The notes: generated by a model from the letters alone, not told the origin. Counted from the stretch's first letter, positions 9,506 to 18,215 are shown. The stretch is 55,377 bases of DNA from Gammaproteobacteria bacterium HGW-Gammaproteobacteria-3 (GCA_002843155.1 PGZD01000023.1:1-55377); one strand, 5' to 3'. Program-made: numbers and translations.

Positions 9506-12105
9506 TGCGAGGCTTTCAGGTCAATGGCTTTTTTTCGCTCGCCGTAGGCCGGCGCAATGCTGGCCAGTGTCACTAACAAGGTTGCCAGGTAAGGCACTGT
9601 TTGCACCGATAAGACCGCGATCCAAAGCCTTCCGCTCAAGTTGTCGAAATGCTCGATCAAGGTCATGCTGTAAATCGCCAGGCCCAGCGAAATCAGCAAT
9701 AATAATTCCTGCCAGATGATCGCCAGGCCTGCAATCAAGGGGCCTTGTTGTTCCAGTTTTGGCGTCCGCATAAACGGTTTGCCCGATGTGAACAAACCTT
9801 GCAGCGTGCCTTTGGCAACCGTGTGCGTCAGGGCTAAACCCGATAGCGCAGCGCCCAGCGATTGCCACAAACTACAGTTGACGCGGGCGTGATATAGCCA
9901 GAGGGTGCGCAGGATTTTAAAGCCGAAGATTCCGATGGTCGGTAGCAGCAAGGCGTTGACCGGCAGTTCGCTGTGCCTGGGATCGTATATCAAAAACGCC
10001 GTCATGATTAAACTGGCGAGGGTCAAAAGCAGCGCCAGGGCATCCGAAAACCAGGGCAGCCAGCCCGCGATGAAATAATAACGCTGGGTTGTTGTGAGCC
10101 TGGATTTTTTCCCGGGCAGAAATTCTTTCCAGTGATGTTTGATAATCATCATCGCGCCATAAACCCAACGGAAGCGTTGCGTCATGTAGCCTGAGAAGGT
10201 ATCCGGCATCAATCCGCGCCCGAACGATTGTTTACAGTAAACCGAATCGTAACCGGCTTCGTATAAACGCAAGCCCAGCTCGCTGTCTTCGCAGATACAC
10301 CACTCGCTCCAGCGGCCGGTTTCGATTAGCGCCGATTTACGGATCAGGGTCATGGTGCCGTGCTGGATAATGGCGTTGTATTCGTTGCGTTGCACCATAC
10401 CGATATTGAAAAATCCGGCATACTCCCAATAGCAAAGCGATTTGAACAGGCTTTGGTGCTGATCTCGGTAATCCTGGGGTGATTGTACGAAGCCGACTTC
10501 GGGGTTGGTAAAATACGGCACCATCGATTTGAGCCAGTCCGGCGAGATGATGTAATCGCTGTCAATTACGGCGATGATTTGCGCATCTTCGGCGGTTTGC
10601 TCCAGGCCGTAGTTAATCGCTCCAGCTTTAAAGCCCGGCCAGTTTTCCAGATGAAAAAAACGGAATCCGGCGCCCAACCTTTCGCAATCTTGTTGTACCG
10701 GCTGCCAGACTGCGGGGTCTTGGGTGTTATTATCCAGCACCAGAATTTCGAGACGGGGGTAATCGACTTGGGCCAAGGCTTCCAGCGTTTCTCGCACCAT
10801 GTCCGGCGGCTCGTTGTGTATCGGTAAATGCACCGATACTTTAGGATATTTGAAATCGGACGGCGGGGTCAGTGGTTTGAATGTCCTGACACTTTTACGG
10901 TGCCACAGCACTTCGGCGATTTCCATGCTTTCGGTCAAAAGAATCAAAATGGCCATGCCCTGCATCAGCAGTAAAATTACCCAGAAGACGATGGAGATGC
11001 CGGTTTGATACTGTTGCGCGGCAATTGAAGCCGACCAGAACAGCACCGAGGCGGCAAGATTGGCGACGATGCCGAAAAATAGTATGCCGGGTAATTTAAG
11101 CTGGCGGCGGCTGAATAAAAACAAGGCCGTCAAAATGATGCTTAAAATAGCCGCGCCGGTGGCCCAGTCCTGCCAGGAAGGCATTGCCAGGACATCGCCG
11201 ATCATCGGAAATTTAGGCTTGCGGTCGGCGTTGTAAATTCCCCAATAAGCGCCGGATGAGCCTTCGCGTTTAATTTTCCAGGGTTGATCGAACGCTTCAA
11301 TGACATAGTAAATGATTTTTTCCCTAGCGGCGCGATTGAGGAAATTACGTAAAAATCGGGCTTGATTCGCCAGTGACGGTGTGGCGTGTTTGAACGGCTG
11401 GCCGCCTCCAGGCCAGCCGACTTCGGTTATGATAATGGGCTTGCCGGGGAAAGCCTTGCGCATTTCATGGTACCGGTAAAACAGATAATCCACGGCATCG
11501 TCAACGGCGATACCTTCCCAATAGGGCAGAATGTGTATGGCCAGATAGTCGACTTCCTGGGCCAGCTCAGGGTGCGCCAGCCACATATCCCAGGTTTCCG
11601 AAGTGCTGACCGGCGCCCAGGTGCGTTTTTTAACTTCGCGGATATAATCGATCAATTGCCCGACGCTGACATCCTTGCGCAACAATACTTCATTACCGAC
11701 CGTGGTGCGAAGGACGGTTTTGGGGTACTGGTTGGCGAGCTTGATCAGGCTTTCTATCTCGCGCCGGTTTTTTTCCAGGTCAGCGTCTATCCACGCACCC
11801 AACGTCAGGTTCAGATCGTTTTCAGCGGCCAGGGCCGGTACCGTTTCCATAACGCCCAGGGCGCTGTAAAGGCGCAAGGCGAATACTTTTTTGGCCAACA
11901 GCTCAACGTCTTCAGCGATTTCTTCCTGGCTTGGATAAAGGTTTTGCACCGGGTCGGAATCCTCGCGCATCGGGTTGAAGGCGACACCCATCATGGTTTT
12001 ATTCCATGACTGGATTTTTAAAGGGTTGTTGGCATAGCTCCATAAGCTTAAATTGATGATGACGAGCAGGCTCAGGATAAAAATTACAAGGGTTTTGCTT
12101 TTCAT
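9502..12105 (-). CDS. ndvB: NdvB-like beta-glucan glucosyltransferase (GH17-like + GT2)
   Basis: This is an inner-membrane protein of 867 aa. An N-terminal membrane anchor (about residues 5-25) is followed by a GH17-like domain (about 35-300, with GVAFNPMRED, VGNEVLLR and ITEVGWPGGG). Next come membrane segments and a family 2 glycosyltransferase domain (about 425-650) with DNNTQD, IDSDY and the QRFRW motif of processive synthases. A multi-helix C-terminus ends the protein. Architecture and length match Pseudomonas aeruginosa NdvB, which makes periplasmic cyclic beta-1,3-glucans linked to biofilm antibiotic tolerance. The assignment to glucan synthesis is by family. ATGA overlaps join it to the small ORF upstream and to recC downstream, an unusual partnership of a glucan synthase with a recombinase. 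Confidence 0.85.
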   Translation of the reverse strand: MKSKTLVIFILSLLVIINLSLWSYANNPLKIQSWNKTMMGVAFNPMREDSDPVQNLYPSQEEIAEDVELLAKKVFALRLYSALGVMETVPALAAENDLNLTLGAWIDADLEKNRREIESLIKLANQYPKTVLRTTVGNEVLLRKDVSVGQLIDYIREVKKRTWAPVSTSETWDMWLAHPELAQEVDYLAIHILPYWEGIAVDDAVDYLFYRYHEMRKAFPGKPIIITEVGWPGGGQPFKHATPSLANQARFLRNFLNRAAREKIIYYVIEAFDQPWKIKREGSSGAYWGIYNADRKPKFPMIGDVLAMPSWQDWATGAAILSIILTALFLFSRRQLKLPGILFFGIVANLAASVLFWSASIAAQQYQTGISIVFWVILLLMQGMAILILLTESMEIAEVLWHRKSVRTFKPLTPPSDFKYPKVSVHLPIHNEPPDMVRETLEALAQVDYPRLEILVLDNNTQDPAVWQPVQQDCERLGAGFRFFHLENWPGFKAGAINYGLEQTAEDAQIIAVIDSDYIISPDWLKSMVPYFTNPEVGFVQSPQDYRDQHQSLFKSLCYWEYAGFFNIGMVQRNEYNAIIQHGTMTLIRKSALIETGRWSEWCICEDSELGLRLYEAGYDSVYCKQSFGRGLMPDTFSGYMTQRFRWVYGAMMIIKHHWKEFLPGKKSRLTTTQRYYFIAGWLPWFSDALALLLTLASLIMTAFLIYDPRHSELPVNALLLPTIGIFGFKILRTLWLYHARVNCSLWQSLGAALSGLALTHTVAKGTLQGLFTSGKPFMRTPKLEQQGPLIAGLAIIWQELLLLISLGLAIYSMTLIEHFDNLSGRLWIAVLSVQTVPYLATLLVTLASIAPAYGERKKAIDLKASQ

Positions 12106-12290
12106 TGATGCAATGTTAATTGAAGTTTAATCGGGCTGAAAACTTTGGCCAGTTCTTTTTTATCCAGAGGTGGTTCGCTGGGCGCGGTGATATGGCGATG
12201 AAACACAGGCGCGCTTTTCGCGTTGCCGGTTTCCCGGCGACACCCGCCTTCAACTGTATAATGATGCATGAAATTCTGGATAAATTCCAT
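12102..12290 (-). CDS. Small hypothetical protein coupled to ndvB
   Basis: This frame gives 62 aa from ATG 12290, or 68 aa from a TTG at 12308. Its stop overlaps the ndvB start as ATGA, the same spacing seen at the ndvB-recC and recB-recD junctions, which is the main reason to accept it. The product is hydrophilic, with no signal peptide or membrane segment, and ends in a lysine- and leucine-containing tail (LAKVFSPIKLQLTLHQ). No family is recognised. It might be only an upstream reading frame that delivers ribosomes to ndvB. Confidence 0.4.
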   Translation of the reverse strand: MEFIQNFMHHYTVEGGCRRETGNAKSAPVFHRHITAPSEPPLDKKELAKVFSPIKLQLTLHQ

Positions 12291-12436
12291 TACGTTGTGT
12301 TCCAACAAGCTTAAGCGGGCATGAAATAAAAAAATGGCTGTGGACCGTTTGTGCCGGGTTCAGGTTAACACCTTGATCATTTTCCATACATTCCGGAATA
12401 GGGCGCTCATGCAAACAGAACAACAGGAAACAACAT

Positions 12437-12868
12437 AAAAGATAAGTATAATTTTCATGTCAATCCTCGTAGAATGTTCGAATTCATTGAAAAGCCAATG
12501 AAAGCGATTGAAATTATCCGCTTGAATGCGTGGTAGGCACTGTCCCGCCGAGTGCCGGGATTCTCGGAACGTGTTTTAAAAGCTTTTACCCAGACCCGGA
12601 ACAATCAAGCTATTACGTTAATCATGCTTAAGCACCCTTATCTGGCGATCCTTGGATTTGTCACGTTATTAGCTTTTTTCGCGGCGTCTCAGGGCGTCTA
12701 TAAACCGGGCGCGCAAACGCTGATGAATACCGCTGCCGTGCCCGTACAGCGCGTTTTGTCTCAGGACGCGGCACAGCGGCGTCAGGCGCTGGGGCTGGTT
12801 TCTTACAGTCAAGATGTCAAACCGATTCTGGATACCCGCTGTGTCGTCTGTCATAGTGGCGGCAAAAG
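12437..12868 (+). repeat. Duplicated cti 5' region, copy 1
   Basis: This stretch matches 15797-16177. A shared upstream box (12458-12476, TGTCAATCCTCGTAGAATG) is followed by a diverged stretch. Then about 165 bp from about 12687 are almost identical, with a single G/T difference noticed. The match continues as far as AGTGGCGGCAAAAGT, apart from 8 bp missing here, and then stops abruptly where hsdM-like sequence begins. Confidence 0.85.
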
Positions 12869-12872
12869 TTGA
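12624..12872 (+). pseudogene. cti: Truncated 5' fragment of cti (fatty acid cis/trans isomerase)
   Basis: The frame begins MLKHPYLAILGFVTLLAFFAASQ, an N-terminal membrane or signal segment. It continues as in the second copy through VQRVLSQDAAQRRQALGLVSYSQDVKPILDTRCVVCH, ending in the haem-binding CxxCH of Cti. After six more residues it stops in sequence that belongs to an antisense hsdM remnant. Cti is a periplasmic haem protein that converts cis to trans unsaturated fatty acids in membranes under stress; this piece lacks nearly the whole enzyme. A longer frame from 12552 exists, but the alignment with copy 2 (MFKHPFLTIFGV) places the start at 12624. Confidence 0.8.
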
Positions 12873-13294
12873 CGTCCAGATCATCGAACAGGCCCTTGAT
12901 GTCGTTTTCGCTGCCGCTGCCGCTGGCGGAGCCTTCGATGTCGGTAAAGACGCAGCTCAAGGTTTCGTTGAGGTTGTCATCGTGACGCGCCTTGCGGCGC
13001 ACATTGGCGAACAACTGCGAGGGCAGGATGTAAAAGCCTTTTTCCTTGACCGTCTCCAAACGGCCGAATTCGGCATCGCTATCGCTTAAGCGGCTGTAGT
13101 CGAAATCCCGTTACCGGCGCGGCGCTCCTGTTGATCGAGGTAGCCGGTGAGGTTTTCGGAGATGAAGCGATAGAACAATATGCCCAGCACATAGGTTTAA
13201 AATTCCAGCCATCGACGCTGCCGCGCAGGTCGTTGGCGATGCGCCAGATGGTTTTGTGGAGTTCCGCGCGTTCGGTTTCTTTGTGGTTTGTCAT
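12870..13294 (-). pseudogene. hsdM: 5' remnant of a type I restriction methyltransferase gene (hsdM)
   Basis: Read leftward from ATG 13294, the sequence gives MTNHKETERAELHKTIWRIANDLRGSVDGWNFK. After a frameshift it reads YVLGILFYRFISENLTGYLDQQERRAGNG, and after a second one FDYSRLSDSDAEFGRLETVKEKGFYILPSQLF through DIKGLFDDLDVN. This is the N-terminal helical domain of HsdM, the modification subunit of type I restriction systems. About 135 codons survive, with two frameshifts. The catalytic methyltransferase domain, hsdS and hsdR are absent. The left edge is fused to the truncated cti fragment. Confidence 0.85.
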
Positions 13295-13448
13295 GACTGG
13301 CTTTAGGCATTCAAAGTGTAAAACGGTGTGGTCGGGTGGTGTTTGATGTCGGCCTTAACCGACCGCAGTCCATAAATGGGAGTAATCGTACTGTAAAAAG
13401 GGTATTTCGCTAATTCATCAAATCGGAAGGTTGGGAGATGCTTTTGGG

Positions 13449-13475
13449 TCAAAGGGGAGCAGACTCGATTGATTT
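13449..13475 (-). repeat. REP-like sequence, left of the transposase remnant
   Basis: It contains CAGACTCGATTGATT, the reverse complement of the AATCAATCGAGTCTG found at 13785 and, with one change, at 15115. Together with the copy at 13784-13811 it brackets the REP-associated transposase remnant in inverted orientation. Confidence 0.6.
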
Positions 13476-13783
13476 CGGTACTCGCTGGAATAGTGGCCGA
13501 TTCGACCGAATATCCGTGGTCGAGTTATCGTTTCAATACGCTGGGACAAACTAATGACCTGATTATCCCTCATGTTGAATTTCATCGCTTGGGATCTGAT
13601 GATAATGCTTCTCAAGCGGCTTATAGAGCGCTGCTCAATCAGTCAATTTCCAAAGCTCAAATTAAAGAAATAAGAGACGCGACTAACAAAGCGGGATATT
13701 GGGCGACAGCCGTTTCCAGGAACGGATTTAATTGCAACTGGCGCGACGGATAGAACCTTTATCCAGAGGCGCGGCTCAATTTA
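13476..13783 (+). pseudogene. C-terminal remnant of a REP-associated tyrosine transposase (Y1/IS200-like)
   Basis: The frame reads AGIVADSTEYPWSSYRFNTLG, then LIIPHVEFHRLG, then AAYRALLNQ and KEIRDATNK. This is the C-terminal pattern of the TnpA_REP (RAYT) family, which mobilises REP sequences. The catalytic HUH motif and the N-terminal half are missing. Near 13690 the frame shifts: another frame continues with ILGDSRFQERI, then a stop codon where Glu would be expected, then LQLARRIEPLSRG. So there is one frameshift and one nonsense change. REP-like sequences flank it on both sides. Confidence 0.75.
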
Positions 13784-13811
13784 AAATCAATCGAGTCTGA
13801 CCTCTTTGATT
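13784..13811 (+). repeat. REP-like sequence, right of the transposase remnant
   Basis: AATCAATCGAGTCTGACC followed by TCTTTGATT. The same unit recurs at 15114-15141 with one substitution (GAGTC to GTGTC) and, inverted, at 13449-13475. Such units are the expected substrates of the transposase family whose remnant lies next to this one. Confidence 0.65.
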
Positions 13812-14117
13812 GCTTGATTAATTCACTGTATAAATTCCTGACACTTGTTCTATTCACGGGAATTAACTCAAAAAGGGCGGCGTGCGATCGAAAAAAAATT
13901 TAGCTTCGACATGCCTTAGATGCGGATCAAAGGGCTTCTAGGCAAAATCGGTAAAAATGTCTTTTCGCTTACTTTTCAGCGGATAGCAAAATCAAATAAT
14001 ACAGCGTTCATGTCAGTTTTTTTTACAAAAGTCTTTTGAAAGGAACCGTAGTATTAGCTAAGCTTATGATATAAAATTATAAAATATATTTGGCTCGATA
14101 TTTGCGTAGGTTGTAAT
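13812..14117. other. AT-rich intergenic stretch before the PEP-CTERM gene
   Basis: No coding frame or recognisable repeat was found. The last 100 bases are very AT-rich (ATGATATAAAATTATAAAAT region near 14065-14085) and probably hold the promoter of the downstream gene, but no convincing -35/-10 pair stands out. Confidence 0.5.
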
Positions 14118-14137
14118 AGCCCTACTTAGGGCTTTTT
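14118..14137 (+). terminator. Terminator-like hairpin in the leader of the PEP-CTERM gene
   Basis: A 6-bp stem AGCCCT/AGGGCT with a 4-nt loop is followed by a run of T. It lies about 34 bases before the ATG at 14171 and after the AT-rich likely promoter region, so it could act as an attenuator. Otherwise it marks the end of an upstream transcript. Confidence 0.45.
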
Positions 14138-14170
14138 GCAACTTTATTTTATTATACAATGGAGCAAGTC

Positions 14171-14917
14171 ATGAAATATTACAAACTACACGCAGCGCTT
14201 GCCTTGGCGCTGTTCAGCGGCGTCGCGTCGGCGACACCATTCACGATAACTTCCCCAATCAACGGCGGTCAGGCGGTGTCAACTGGCGTCAGTGAAATCG
14301 GTGGTGTCGTGTTCGACGCCTTGGGGTTGAACAATACTCGGGTAACTTCGCAGTTGGCGGCCAGCACTTTGTTTACGGGATTTGCTAGCGGCAATCCCTT
14401 AACCATCGGCACCCAAACCGGATTTACCGGCGCGATAACCGGTCTTTTGGGAGGTGGTTTCAGCGAAGTCGCCATCCGGTTTACACTATTTGATGGTGAC
14501 AGCGCCCCTGGCGACTTTGATGCTGGTACGGATAACACGCTGCTGGTCAATGGCGTCGATTTTGGATTCTGGTCGGGCGTGTCCTCCGAGAGGACATCAA
14601 GTGACGGTTTAACTTCAATTTCTACCGGCATTGGTTTTGGTGACAATATCCTATCAACGGGTTGGTTCTTCAATAATGATGCCACCGCGCTTGCCACGTT
14701 ATTCAGCTCAATCACCGGCACGACCGAAGTCGTGTTTCGGCTTAATGATGTCGATCCGGGCGATAATTTCTTTGATTTTACCCAAGGCGTTGATGGAAGC
14801 CTGATCAATACTGGGCAAGGGCCTACAACAGGCGGTAACGTACCCGAACCGGCAAGTTTGACCTTGTTTGCCATGGGCCTGCTTGGTTTTAGCTGGTTGA
14901 GAAGAAAAAGCGCATAA
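14171..14917 (+). CDS. PEP-CTERM sorting domain protein
   Basis: A secreted protein of 248 aa. A signal peptide (MKYYKLHAALALALFSGVASA) is followed by a Gly/Thr/Ser/Asp-rich body with no recognised enzyme domain. The C-terminus is the exosortase sorting signal: VPEPASLTLFAMGLLGF is a PEP motif plus a hydrophobic helix, followed by the basic tail WLRRKSA. By family knowledge such proteins are processed by exosortase and linked with exopolysaccharide. The start at 14171 is preferred to an ATG at 14159 because GGAG (14161-14164) is well placed for it. It stands alone between a leader hairpin and a strong terminator, so it is probably monocistronic. It is intact although the sequence on its left is decayed. 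Confidence 0.9.
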   Translation: MKYYKLHAALALALFSGVASATPFTITSPINGGQAVSTGVSEIGGVVFDALGLNNTRVTSQLAASTLFTGFASGNPLTIGTQTGFTGAITGLLGGGFSEVAIRFTLFDGDSAPGDFDAGTDNTLLVNGVDFGFWSGVSSERTSSDGLTSISTGIGFGDNILSTGWFFNNDATALATLFSSITGTTEVVFRLNDVDPGDNFFDFTQGVDGSLINTGQGPTTGGNVPEPASLTLFAMGLLGFSWLRRKSA

Positions 14918-14930
14918 GCCCGCAAAGTTA

Positions 14931-14968
14931 AGATGTCATATCAAATAAACGATATGACATCTGTTTTT
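14931..14968 (+). terminator. Rho-independent terminator after the PEP-CTERM gene
   Basis: A perfect 11-bp stem, AGATGTCATAT (14931-14941) with ATATGACATCT (14952-14962), is followed by GTTTTT, 14 bases after the stop codon. Confidence 0.85.
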
Positions 14969-15113
14969 GGCCGTCGCTGTGTAATGCCATTTACCGATTA
15001 GCCGGTAGATGTGGTGAGGGATGCATAACCCTGTCATAGGTTTACTCCGGCGTATTGAAACGAAAACTCGACCAAATATTCAGTTGAATCTGCCACCATT
15101 TCAGCGCGTACTC

Positions 15114-15141
15114 AAATCAATCGTGTCTGACCTCTTTGATT
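15114..15141 (+). repeat. REP-like sequence, third copy
   Basis: AATCAATCGTGTCTGACC followed by TCTTTGATT, one base different from the copy at 13784-13811 and in the same orientation. The 355 bp between the PEP-CTERM terminator and the rhodanese gene otherwise hold only the palindromic repeat that follows. Confidence 0.65.
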
Positions 15142-15176
15142 CTTTATTCAGGTAATCAAGTATACCTTGCGCACTT

Positions 15177-15280
15177 CAAATTTCGGCACCGCTTTTAGGA
15201 GGCTTCGAGGTGTTCGGTACAGAGCCTGCCTGGACGCATTCACGGGCGTCCTTTGACGGACACCCCTGTGCCGAATTTTG
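15177..15280. repeat. Long imperfect palindrome at the 3' side of the rhodanese gene
   Basis: The outer arms CAAATTTCGGCAC (15177-15189) and GTGCCGAATTTTG (15268-15280) are near-perfect complements. The inner arms GGTGTTCGGT and GACGGACACC also pair imperfectly. The element has the look of an intergenic palindromic unit, similar in layout to the one at 31185-31252. Confidence 0.5.
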
Positions 15281-15324
15281 ATCTACGACGAGTATAATTA
15301 TATTCTGCGCCTTGTCCGAGAACT

Positions 15325-15702
15325 TCATTCAAAATCAAAACCGGCTTTTTTCCAGGCTCTGGCTCCTCCTTCAAGATTGAATAAGTTTTGGTAACCTGCT
15401 TCGTGGAGCGCTTTTGCGGCGGCATTCCCCATCGGGCCACCTTCACAATACAGATAAATCGCGGTATTTTTATCTTTAGGAAATTTGTCTTTGTTTTGTT
15501 CGATTTTGTTATAAGGAATGAATAGATCGGTGCCTTTGATGTGGCGTTGTTGAGGCGTGTGAACGTCAACAAGGAATATATCCTGGTTTTGCAGGGTTGA
15601 ATGCAATTCTGCCGGGCTTATCATTTTCAGATAACTGGCCTTTTGGAGTTGATAGCCGGTAACCATGAAGATAAAAGCAAGGGCGATGTAAAGTTTTTTC
15701 AT
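15325..15702 (-). CDS. Rhodanese-domain protein, membrane-anchored or exported
   Basis: A 125-aa single-domain rhodanese-like protein. An N-terminal hydrophobic stretch (residues 3-18, LYIALAFIFMVTGYQL) suggests export or anchoring. The domain keeps the FLVDVHTPQQRHIKGTDLFIP and AIYLYCEGGPMGNAAAKAL segments, with Cys86 in the active-site loop, and ends with the usual GGARAWKKAGF. Members transfer sulfane sulfur; the substrate here is unknown. It is read away from the cti locus and appears to stand alone. Confidence 0.85.
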   Translation of the reverse strand: MKKLYIALAFIFMVTGYQLQKASYLKMISPAELHSTLQNQDIFLVDVHTPQQRHIKGTDLFIPYNKIEQNKDKFPKDKNTAIYLYCEGGPMGNAAAKALHEAGYQNLFNLEGGARAWKKAGFDFE

Positions 15703-15796
15703 AAATTTTGAGTCAAGTTTGAATGATAATAAAGCCGTTCGGGAGGTAAAATGGCCTACACTGAATTGCTGGATTATATAGAGATTTCCTTTACTT

Positions 15797-16177
15797 TAAA
15801 GAGAGGTATGATTCTCATGTCAATCCTCGTAGAATGCTTGAGATACGCCCCGCCAGCGTATCGTTTCACCGTGTGTCCGGTTTTGCGCGGATTTTATTTA
15901 GGCCCGAAACAGTCAAGCCATTACGCTAACCATGTTTAAACATCCTTTTTTAACGATTTTCGGGGTTATTACGTTATTGGCTTTTTTCGCGGTGTCTCAG
16001 GGCGTCTATAAACCGGGCGCGCAAACGCTGATGAATACCGCTGCCGTGCCCGTACAGCGCGTGTTGTCTCAGGACGCGGCACAGCGGCGTCAGGCGCTGG
16101 GGCTGGTTTCTTACAGTCAAGATGTCAAACCGATTCTGGATACCCGCTGTGTCGTCTGTCATTACCGCGCAGTGGCG
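15797..16177 (+). repeat. Duplicated cti 5' region, copy 2
   Basis: This is the partner of 12437-12868. The shared leader box TGTCAATCCTCGTAGAATG (15818-15836) and about 165 nearly identical bases of coding sequence are in direct orientation, 3.36 kb from copy 1. Between the two identical blocks, the leader and the first 20 codons have diverged. Confidence 0.85.
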
Positions 16178-18215
16178 GCAAAAGTCGTTCTTTCCGGTTT
16201 TGAATGAGTGGGAAGCGTCAAAGTCGGCCGAACTGGATAATTCGGTTTTAGCCAAACTTTTGCAGCTCAAACGCCGTGAACCTCTGCCGACTTCAGGCAA
16301 ATTGGGCGATGCTTTTGAATTTGACCTGGACCGGACGCTGGAATGTCCGACCCTCGATGACATCGCGCAATTTCAGCGGCAGCATCCTTTATGGGGCATG
16401 CCTTATGCCTTGCCGGGTCTGAGCGACGGCGAAGAAAAAACGCTGTCGCAATGGTTGCAGGAAGGGGCGCGATTCGATCCGCGCCCGCCGCTGTCGAAAT
16501 CGGCTCAGCGGGAAATCGGGCAGTGGGAAGCTTTTTTCAATGGCCGCTCCAACAAGGAACGGCTGGTCGCGCGTTATATTTATGAGCATTTATTTATTGG
16601 CCATATCCATTTCAAAGGCCATCCGGACGCTGAATTTTATCGCCTGGTCCGCTCCACAACGCCGCCGGGTCAGGCGATTGTCGAAATCGATACGGTACGG
16701 CCTTATGAATTATCGGCCGGCGCCGATTTTTATTACCGGCTGAGACCTGTCGTTGCCACCATTGTCGATAAAAATCATTTCGTTTACGAACTGAGCGATG
16801 AAAAAAAGGCGCGTTATCAGGCATTGTTTTTTACACCGGATTATGAAGTCACGGCGCTGCCTTCTTATCGAGACGCCACAGCCGCCAACCCGTTTAAAAC
16901 CTTTATCGATATACCGCTCAATTCGCGTTATAAGTTTTTGCTGGATGATGCCGGGTATTTTTTTTCGGGTTTTATTAAAGGCCCTGTGTGTCGAGGACAA
17001 GTTGCCATCAATGTCATTCAGGATCGGTTTTGGGTGGTGTTTATCGATCCCGACAGTGATTTTGTCGAACAAAGCTCCGCGTTTTTGGCCGAGAATGCCC
17101 GCTACCTGAGCTTGCCAGGCTCCGGAGGCGATGAAATCGGCGTGTTGGATATGGCTAAATACACTGATTTGGGGCAGCAGTATTTGATCAAAAAAGACGC
17201 TTTTATCGGTGAGTCCTTATTGAAGGATCAGGGCGCAGGGCTTGATACCCTCTGGGATGGCGGTGGCAAAAATACGAATGCCGCACTGACGGTGTTCAGG
17301 CATTTTGACAGTGCTACCGTGGTGACAGGCTTTGTCGGCGATACCCCGCTGACGGGCTGGGTCGTTGATTATCCGGTGTTTGAACGCATACATTATTTAT
17401 TGGTGGCGGGGTTCAATGTGTTCGGCTCATCCGCGCATCAGGTGGCGACCCGGCGCTATATGGATTATATCCGTCGGGATGCGGAAAATAATTTGCTCAG
17501 ATTCATGCCCGCCAAGCAGCGCCAGCGCATTTATGACAGATGGTATCAGGGGCTGGGCGCCCGTTTTGAAAAACTGTTTTGGGAGCCGTTATACAGTATC
17601 GATATTGAAACGGCGATGGATTTCAAGACCAATGATTATGTCGGCGAATTTTTTGATCAGGTCAGGCGCAGGCTGGGCGCCGCCGCAGGTAAAAATGACG
17701 CAATCAACCATTGCCGACAGGAAGCCTGCCCGCAACTGGATGCGTCCTTGTTACGGCAGGAGGTCGATAAACAGATGCGCAGGCTCGCAGGGCTTAAAGG
17801 CAAACAGCTCAAAGCCTTGCCGGAAGTGGCCTTTGTCAGGATAGAAACGGGGCAGCCGCAACAGGATCTGGTTTATACGCTGGTGGTCGATAAAGCCTTG
17901 TCGAATGTGTCGTTTATGTTTGTCGAAAGCCTGCGCCGGGTTCCTGAACACGATACCTTGACCGTGGTTCCAGATTTTCTCGGTAGTTACCCCAATTTTT
18001 TCTTTGCCGTGAAAAAAGATCAGCTAAACGACTTTGTCAATATGCTGAAACAGGCGCGAACCCCTAAGTCGATCGAGGCGTTTTATCGGCGTTTTGGCGT
18101 TCGGCGCAGCAATCCTGAAATATGGCGTTATTCCGACTGGTTCAATGAGCAGCACAAGCTGCAAAATGGCCTGAAAGCCGGACTTTTCGATCTCAATCGC
18201 TACCAGAATCTTTGA
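15932..18215 (+). pseudogene. cti: Fatty acid cis/trans isomerase, disrupted by internal deletion and frameshift
   Basis: The first frame (15932-16207) gives a signal/anchor segment and runs to CVVCH (residues 73-77), then shifts out of frame and stops. The rest of Cti continues in another frame, from ITAQWRQKSFFPVLNEW to the end at 18215, about 684 aa. In intact family members roughly 50-60 residues, including a Cys-rich CYDxPCQL segment, separate CxxCH from the W(R/Q)QKxF block. That segment is missing, so this is a deletion with frame loss rather than a single-base error. The downstream frame could be translated from an internal start at 16122 but would lack the export signal and haem site. 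A natural pseudogene and an assembly fault are both possible. Confidence 0.8.

Noticed and set aside
14269-14925. 218-aa open frame on the minus strand opposite the PEP-CTERM gene
   Set aside because: The plus-strand frame has a signal peptide, sorting signal, ribosome site and terminator; the minus frame has no family features and is a shadow.
16122-18215. Reading the large cti frame as an intact gene starting at 16122
   Set aside because: The first 13 residues are an out-of-frame reading of the CVVCH region; the real N-terminus with signal segment and haem motif is in the frame from 15932.
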